NCBI GenBank assembly: GCA_963691655.1
Contig: OY829329.1
Coordinates: forward strand, 66,520,852 to 66,584,851
DNA length: 64,000 nt
Direction: 5' to 3'
Source of the DNA: Toxonevra muliebris
Lineage: Eukaryota; Arthropoda; Insecta; Diptera; Pallopteridae
Each line of letters opens with the position of its first letter. Within the stretch, counting starts at the first letter, position 1. Both the position numbers and the translations under genes were made by a program. This document shows positions 37,501 to 46,500 of the stretch, one piece after another. Below the pieces are notes generated by a model, which saw only the letters and a list, made by a program, of their open reading frames with translations, did not search any database and had not been told where the DNA came from.

Positions 37501-40500
37501 GATAAGAATTTCATATATTTGATCGTTACCCACAAAAAAAAATTTAAAAGGGATGAACAAATGTTAACCCCCTTAAGGTAAATCTCTGAACCCGCTAGTC
37601 GGTGGCCACGCCCGTGTGCTGTTGAACAATGAAATATATAAAAAATCATTTTTTCGAATCATTCTAAGAAATTTCTGAACTCAAATTTATAAGAATATTG
37701 ACATAATCAAAAATTAAAATGTGGTCTGGAATAAAAAAATACTAATCATTTAACACAAACTAATTTTTAAAAATATATTTCATATTGAATTTGACTAAAA
37801 ATTGCTAGTTAGTTTAAAAATTGGTATAACTCTAAGAAACGCTGCTAATTTCAATTAATATTTCAATAGAAAAAAATATTTTTTGATTTTAAAATGCAAA
37901 ATTTTTGAATAAAATTCAAAACATTTTTATAGTTTGTCTAAACTTTGAACTCAAATTCCACAAAAACTCTCTTAACAAAGGGTCGATCCAAATTATCTCC
38001 AAACATCACCTATTATATCTAAATCACAACTAAAAAACTTTCATTAATTAAAACTATATAGTTTTTCTAAATTTTGTAATTATGCAAACACCTCATTTGC
38101 TGGTAATTCGGATCATCGATCCGAATTATCGATTCGGATCATCGATACGAATTCGGATCATCGATACGAATTCGGATCATCGATACGAATTCGGATCATC
38201 GATACGAATTATATGCAAGTAAATTTTTTTCTTAGTATGTTGTCTGAAATGGTGCTTATTTTTACCAAACTATAGCAGAATGTTTAGTGAACCCCTATAT
38301 AAACTATATAAATATACTTACTAGTCCAAGTTATTATTGTTATAAAATTTGTGGGTTTCTTATATTATTTGCTAAGGCTTTGTATGAAAATATGCTCACA
38401 ACAGTTTAATTTGAAATAATTGAAATAAGTGTTGCATACCATTAGAAAGAGGAAATAATAATAAAATTTTTTAAAAATACCAAAGAAAAGTTATTAGCAA
38501 AACAAAATCGATCCGAATTATGTACATTGATCCGAATTACCCTCATTTACGTTACTTTGCTTTATAACAAAAAGGCCAAAAAATTTCTGTGTTGAGAATA
38601 AACTTTGACTCGTTAGTATAATAGCGAATGTTGAGATACTTACTTAAAATCTAATGAGCAAAGACGATCTCCAAAACCGAACTATGTACTAAATATGAAC
38701 AGCTGCCGATGGCGACCGAAATAAGTGGAAGAAAAAGGATATGAATTGCTCAAACACTCAGCAATGATATTTCGAAACAAGCACAAAGAGCGATAAAGAA
38801 AGAAGTCCAAATTACGGTAATGCATTTCAAGGAAAACTTATTAAATTTATAACGAAAAATCGTACTCGCTGGAAACAGGTATGATATTTTCGATACAATT
38901 GTAGGGGAAACTGGACCACGGGGAATTGCGGACCAACAGCATATTTTTTCCCCCAGTAGTGGTTGACAGATGTAAATACCTGTCAACAACTCGCCTCACT
39001 TTAAGCTCATTTTCTTTTCAGTACTCGACTTGTGTACACACAGTGTTACCTCGCTTCGATCGCAAATAGAAATGTGGTACTTCTATAATTTTTGTTTTCA
39101 CTTTGTGTTTGATTTAATTTGACCACATTTCTCGAAAACCAACTCAGGTAAATAATATGTTCATAATATTCGTGGAACCTTAAGCCTTCGCCTATTCATA
39201 TGCTGCCATATTGTAAAAGAGAGCATTCGGGGAATTACGGACCACTTTTGCCGGGGAATTATGGATCACTCAGTTCTTGACATTTGACAAGCCAAGTTCG
39301 TGTATCAGGCGATCAACACTGACGTAGTACTCCCTATACATGAAAATCATTGTGCTGATTAGGAAGCGAAGATAGAAGTTAACTACAAATGAACTGAAAG
39401 TTTTTAATCCGTTTAAAAATTAATTAAATTAACGTTTTAATTTCCGAGAGCTGCAAGTGATTCCCTTAAAAGCAGACAATCATTATAATTTGTTTAAAAT
39501 CCATTTTAATGACATCCTCTATCACCTTCTTCTATGTTGACCATTAGCACGAAATCACCCTGTATATAAACATACACCATGACATATTGAATTCTTTCTC
39601 TTCCACCCGCAGTTATAATATTTTAATTTCTCACATTAAACTGAAGTTGACAGTTTTTGAATATATTTAGTAGCAGGAGGACAGCAAGCAAAAGCAAAGT
39701 ATAAACCAAATGGTGAGCGTTAAAGTTCAGGTGAGATGAGCAAATAAAATACAAAAAAAAAAAAAAAAACCTCTCAACAATCTGGGAAATATAAAAAGTA
39801 GCTGGTTGGCTGGCTGGCTGACTATGCACAAATTCTCTAAGGGCAAAGAAATTTTGTATAGCAGAAAATGATTGAAATTACATTTTGTAATTTTAAATTG
39901 GCCAACACAGATTGAAGTGGGAAAGAAGTAAGAAAAAAAGTCTCTTTCAATGGTAAGAATGGCAAGAGAGAATTTCTATGAGGGCTATTAAAAAAGTAGA
40001 TTTTTTTCAATAGAATGAGTTTAAAATAATTATTAATTAATAGATAAATTCATAAAATTGGGTCTGGAAATTTAAAATTTTAAGAGTAGATGAATTTGAT
40101 ATTTCTTCACAACTTACTGCCTGCTAAATGAATCAGCAATGCCTATATATGAAGCGTTTTAAGAAACATATACACGAGATCACTATGACGAAGCAAGTCG
40201 ATTTAGGCATTCCTGTCCAACTAGGGTCAACTGAAGTTCCTGCTGCAAAAACTGAGCATAACAAAATTAAATCACGTATTCACACACAGAATACTGAAAT
40301 TTCTGCATAATCGCATTGGTCACACCTTTGTATGAAAATCGCCAACAACGGTAAAACAAAAGGTGAATGCATTCTGCTTCTATGTATACCGGAATTTCGG
40401 CATACATAAATATTTCCTTGTTAAATTTTTCACAATTAATCCCAATGTATGAAGCGTTCGAGAAAATCCGTCATAAGAGCATTTAAAATCCATCCATCTA

Positions 40501-43500
40501 TCGATCGGTTTCCACAACTTTGTAGTTTTATGTAGTATGATGAATGCGTTCGTTCGCCATGTGTCGACTGCAGCAGCAGACCTTTTTTTGTTGTTGTTGT
40601 TATTGTACGAGTATATGGCGTGGAATGAAAACATTTACGTTTTTTTGCGCTGTTAACGACCTCAACATAAATATATGTACACACATATTTATATTCCTGA
40701 AGCCGCAATTCCGCACACAACAGGAATAGAACAACAGGCAATTCTCTTTTCCCCTGTAGTTCCCTGGGTCGTGCACATTTGTCAACGTCGTCGTCATAGT
40801 TCTTGTCGCCTTTACGGCTTAATTGCAAATAGATTGAAGTTGTAAAAAACAAAAAAAGAGAAAAATACAAAAACACTGTTGCTGTTGCTGTTGATGTTGC
40901 ATTGTAACGCCTCGCCCACTTTCATTGGAAATTATCTGATAAATAGTTAGCTAAAAACTGAATGGTGAAATTCGTAACAGGATACCACAGTAACAACAGA
41001 GCGACTACAGAGCGTAATAACAACAACATTAACAACTTCAACAACTATACAAAAACAATAAATCGTTTATATTTTTTCTTTCCGTTTCTTTTACTTTTTG
41101 GCATTACTTTTTTTCTCTCTCTTTCTTCAATTTTGTATTTACCCCCGATACTCAGGTAAAAATTCTAACAAATTTTGCTAATTACCGACAAAATCAAGTA
41201 ATTGCAATAAAATTACTACGAAGGATATTTATGTCCTTCGTAGAAATTTTTTAATTTTTTGTAGGTATATTTGTTTTGGTTGTTTACAGATAAATCTCTT
41301 TAGAAGTTAAATAAAAAAAAAAAGTTAGAAATTGATTTGAAAAATTAGAGAAGCCATACTAGAAATTCGTAGTTTAATTCTGAAAATATTTGGTACAAAT
41401 TGAAGAAGCAACTAAAATAGTTGCTGACGTAAAATGAAAAATCAGCGAAAGGTCTTGAATCAGTGTTTGCATTCGGGGTCATCTTCTTTGTATTGAATCG
41501 AATCTCAAAAGTGTACTAAATCTGCCCAAAGTGTACTGAAAATTGTTAACTAACAAACAAATCGTCGGCGTTCAAGCAGAATTATTTTAGTCAAATTTTT
41601 TAACTTCTGAGATGAATTTAATTTAAACAATGCATCAAAAGTCTACAAATTTATTTCCTTATATATTTAAGAAGCATCATCAAAACTTTAATTTAGTACC
41701 TGCATGATTTGAAATTTAAAAACTAATTAACACGAACCCAAAAAAATTTAGTTGGGACTTACAGCCGTTGCAAAATACTTATTCAGCATATGTGCTCGTC
41801 ACTTACTCTCTTGCATGCGATAACGGTACTTTTTTCGACTCTCTTTGTTTGCTCTGATTTTTTGTTTTCACTAGATTTGAGCACATTCGAGTTGTGGCAT
41901 TTAAATTTTTCTATTGAAATTTTGCAAAATAGTTGAAAGATCCATATTTTCAAAAATACTTAGGTTAGGTTGGAATGGCTGTCGAGAGAAACACTTAGGA
42001 CTGAACGGCCCATTGTGATACCACATAGTTGGACCTGCAGTTTAACGCCAATTCCGAACGACGGTATGGCAATTTGTTATCGGCTTGGTGGTTTTGCCAT
42101 TACCAACCAAGGTGTGTATCTATACACTATCTTATAATTCTCATACACTTCATATTGATAGTGAATATAAAAATTAACCACCAGACGAAGACGGGAATCG
42201 AACCCGAACCTTCCAGATGAAAGTTTACCCACTAGACTATCGAGGTCGTCCAAAAATACTTGAGAACGATTGCGATTTAGTCAAGTATTTTAATATTGGC
42301 TAAATTTCTTATATTGCCTAGAATGAACATTGAACTTATCGATTGGCTGAAGCTGGACTTCATGGTCATTTAGCTTGAAAGGAACCATTGGTCACAGCAG
42401 CTCAACGAACACGAAGAGTTGAATTTGCTCGATCACACATTTCGTGGACTTAAAATCAGTGACACCATATACGTTTTAGTGTTGAAACAAGGATGAATAG
42501 AGTGGGGCCAGATAGTAGAAAGTATGTACGATGGCCAAAAGGTGCGGCATTTGATCCAAAATACGTTTCACCAGTACTAAATGGCTCAATATTGATGTAG
42601 GGCTGCTTCCCTTGGAATGGAGTTGGGCCAATACACCGAATTGAAGGTAATATAAATGCGGTCAAGTATGTTTAGATACTCAAGAACGTAATGCTACCAT
42701 GGGTCGAAAAGAATTTGCCGGTCATATGGAAATTCTAACAAGACAATGACCCTAAACACACTTCTCGGCTTGCGAAAATTTTTTTTGAGAACAATTCCAT
42801 CACTCTTCATCAAGTGCGGACCTAAATCCAATTGAGCATCTGTGGAATGACGTGAAGGATGCTCTCGGTACATAAGATATTACGAATTTTGTCCAATTAT
42901 TCGAATAAAACCAAGGCAGCTTGAGAGGCCATTCTTGTTGAACGATGCCGAGCCTTAATTGAATCGATGCAACGGCATTGTGTAGCTGTGATAAAAAAAA
43001 AGACTGCAACAAAGTATTGATACATTTTTCATAATATTTCTGTTAATTTCTGCTATTTTCCACTATGATTTTGAATCGTTCCTAAGTATTTTTTCTATCC
43101 GTTTTTTACATTATTTTATAATTTTATGATTGGAGTAAAAAATTTAATATTTAACCAAAAGAAGACTGATATTGTCTAAAGCTACCTTAAATTAATAAAC
43201 TGGAACTTAATTGGTAAGAAATTCCGATGATTTCAATAAATAAAGTAGCATACAATGAAAATTGAGTATCGTTCTTAAGTATTTTCTACGAATGTAGTGA
43301 TTTCTGCTTGAACGCCGCGAAATGAAATAATTCTTTGAAATAAATTGTCAAATTTTTGGCATTCGAAACCACCAAGCTGATAAAAAAAATTACCACACCG
43401 CCGTTCGGAATCGGCGTTAAACTGTAGGCCCAACTATGTGGTATCAAAATGGGCCGTTCAGGCCTAAGTGTGTCTCTCGACAGCCACTCCCACCTTACCT

Positions 43501-46500
43501 AAGAAATCAATTGACTAGAAGTTTTCATTAACTAGAAGTATCAGATGTGTGCCTGTATTAGTGACAAAGTTTAAATGTATTGAGTTTTCTCGCACTTTTA
43601 TACGGAAAAAAAATTTAACGCTTTTTTTAAGAAAATGCGCGTTTTATTCTTCATTTTAGCGGATTTTGAAAAACAAAAGTTGGCCACACTAAGCATCATA
43701 TACATGCGCAGATTGAGAGAATTTTACACTCTTTGTTCTCTCTCTGTCTCTCTTTTAGTGGACCATCAACGATTATAGTGTTTCATAATTTCTATCTATG
43801 CATGATTGCTATGAAATGCTTTAATTTGTGGCATACTTTATAAACAGATGAGCGTATGTTTTTTTCTGAACAATTTATATGCTTAAAGAGTTGATGAAAA
43901 TTTTGGAATAAGCATTTCATTCCAAGTAGAAAATGTTTTTTAACTTAAGAAAAGACTAATTGTGCTTACTATTATTTGACAAATGCAAGACCTAAAAAAG
44001 ATAATACACAACTAGTTTGATCTAAATATTCCTTTAGATTGAAACTTTAATCTAACGTAACTAAATTTTCATCTTCTGTATGACCTGAAAAACAATCTCT
44101 ATTACAATTTCAAGCTCATTACTAAACACTCTTATTAAAAAAAAAAAAACTTTTAATCAAAAAATAAGCAACTAACTGCTAAAACTTTCGTTTATATACG
44201 ATATGACAAATGCTTGAAATAGAAATCTTATCTAAAAATAAAGACTATCACAATTAATGCGAGTAAAGTAAACGTAGTATAATTTAAACTTTTAGTTAGT
44301 AGTAAGTAAGAAAAACTTTCTCACAAAAAATTAAAAAAAAAAGAAGAAAACAAAACAAAAAAACTGCTTAAATATCAGTTAACCCAAAAGTAAAACCAAA
44401 ATATTAATGGTAAAAAAGAGAAGAGAAGAACAGAAAAGCGGGGCGAGGAAACTCAATTTATATTTTGCATCAACGCAGAAAAACGAATTCGACAAAAAGA
44501 AATCAACCTGAAGCTCAGTTAACTGCTGCTATTCGCAAATACGCTAAGCACCTTAACCACGTTAACATAATCGTTGACTGGCTCGGGTGCTCGCTCTTTT
44601 CTGGGACTCTCTGTACCACGTGATCATTCTATAAATGTGTGTTCTGCTTTGATTAACTGTTTTTTCAGTTAACTATGTGGCTACTCATTCTATTCAACAA
44701 ATGAGAGTTTTGTTAATTTTTGAGAGAGCAAACGAAATCTCGGTGTTATTCGTCATTCACATTTACTCACATATTAAGTAGCCAAAGTACACTTGGAAGC
44801 CCGTAGCAATAGTTGCTAAAACAATAACAAAAAACACACACTCATACACCTTAACTAGACACAAGAATTGCCAAGTGATTACGTGTTTTTTCAGCTAGTT
44901 TCTGCACATATTGCAAAAAAAATTAAATTAAAAATAAAATAAAATTTGTAGTAGGAAAATTTAAGAGTTCATGCTGAAAATGATTGATTACGATTATTGC
45001 TTATGATAGTGTGCCAGCAAACACTAACTGTCTACTATCAACATTTTATTTTAATTAATGAAATTAGCACATAGAAAAGAATGCATGTTAATTGCTTATT
45101 AAATGCAACGAATGTATAAAAATTTAACAAAATAATATATTTGTTAAGTGGTTAGTTATTTTAGACTGTTGAACGAGTTCAGTTCACATTCTCTTTTGTT
45201 CTCTTATTCCAACATCGACAGCTTTTATGTACAAAGATTTCGACCAACCGATTTTGTATTTCTATTGCTTCGTTGTAATTCGTGTTTCATGATTGCGAAA
45301 TTATAACAGGTGATAGCAGCGTCAGCTCTGTATTCTTTTTTTTATATGAAGATAATCTTAACTGTCAAAATCTTTGCTTTGTTTGCAACAACAAAGTAGC
45401 GTGTTGTTATTGTTACGTTGTACTTGTTGTAATGCTGCAACCACCATGTTAAATCCGCCTTGAGTGGAACAAAGATGCAAAACTTGTAAAAGACAAATGT
45501 CAAAAATCGTTGGTCCAGCTCGATTCAAATCATCACTAAAAACGCACAAACGGCTAAAACTTATCTGACAAAAACGAGCGAATAAGGGAAAACAACAACT
45601 TTTGTCCATATTAAGAAACTGATAGACTATTGGCACGGCCACAAATATAATGCAAATGTCAAATTTTGACCTTTATTATTACGATATCGATCAAATACAA
45701 GTCAGCGATTGAGGATATAAAATTCTATATTTTAAAATTAGAACACGGTCAAGGTTTATTGTCAAAGGGTTAAAGTAAAATAAAATAAATTGCGAAAATT
45801 TAGAGAACAAGGATTTTATGAATAGACATTGTAGGTGAAATTTTTAACGATGCACACGAATCCAGAATATTCAGAATTGTTCTATAACATCGATATAGCA
45901 CTATCGCCTTATGCACTTTTTATTTTTTCACAATTGTCGCAGGGACAAATGTGTTTTCTTCGTTTTTTTGTTTTTGGTCAATTTCTTTCTATCATTTTTT
46001 CATTGTTTATCAATTTCGTATCTTTGGTAACAACTGTTGCCAATGTGAAATTGCTCTAAGCTGTTAAAGCTAAAATGAAATAAAAAATGAGAGAAATCAA
46101 AAATGTCTTTAACTTCAAGGACATCGATTTTAGTCGTTTGAAAAATTTTTGGTTTCTAAGAAATATAATAAAGCCGTCTATAAACTAATTTCCAATTTTA
46201 TTTCATGCAATAAAAATACAAAATTTATGATATTCAATGAAAGAAAAATATGTAGTGTGAAATTATGTCAGAGAAATTATAATTTCTTTTTAAAGAGTTA
46301 TTAAGTGCAATGTAAAACAATTTATTTTCTGCCTGGCACATTTTCGAATATACTGGCTATTGTCTTTGCTAAGCAAAAATATATATTTTTTTAAATTATT
46401 AAAAATATACTAATGATGATTTAATGGTACTTAAGCAGAAAAAAACAGTTTTTAAATAGTTTTATTTACCTACAACAAAAGATTTAATGACAATATCAAT

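Larger units (their letters stand above)
36499..39562. mobile_element. Candidate TA-flanked inverted-repeat element holding a nested element
   Basis: Left end CAGGGTGATACCATAATGAT and right end, inverted, CAGGGTGATTTCGTGCTAAT, each preceded by TA (36497-36498 and 39563-39564). The repeat extends about 30 bp with mismatches (ATGGTTAACA / ATGGTCAACA). Inside lie the AATTCGGATC element and a GGGGAATTRCGGACCA motif group. No transposase frame found. TA flanks suggest the Tc1/mariner-like group. Confidence 0.45.

Noticed and set aside
38104..38210. CRISPR-like direct repeats
   Set aside because: Units are contiguous without spacers and lie inside an insect intron; a simple tandem repeat.
42180..42250. 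tRNA gene on the minus strand
   Set aside because: It is fused to SINE body, flanked by the SINE target duplication, and two acceptor pairs fail. Treated as the SINE head.
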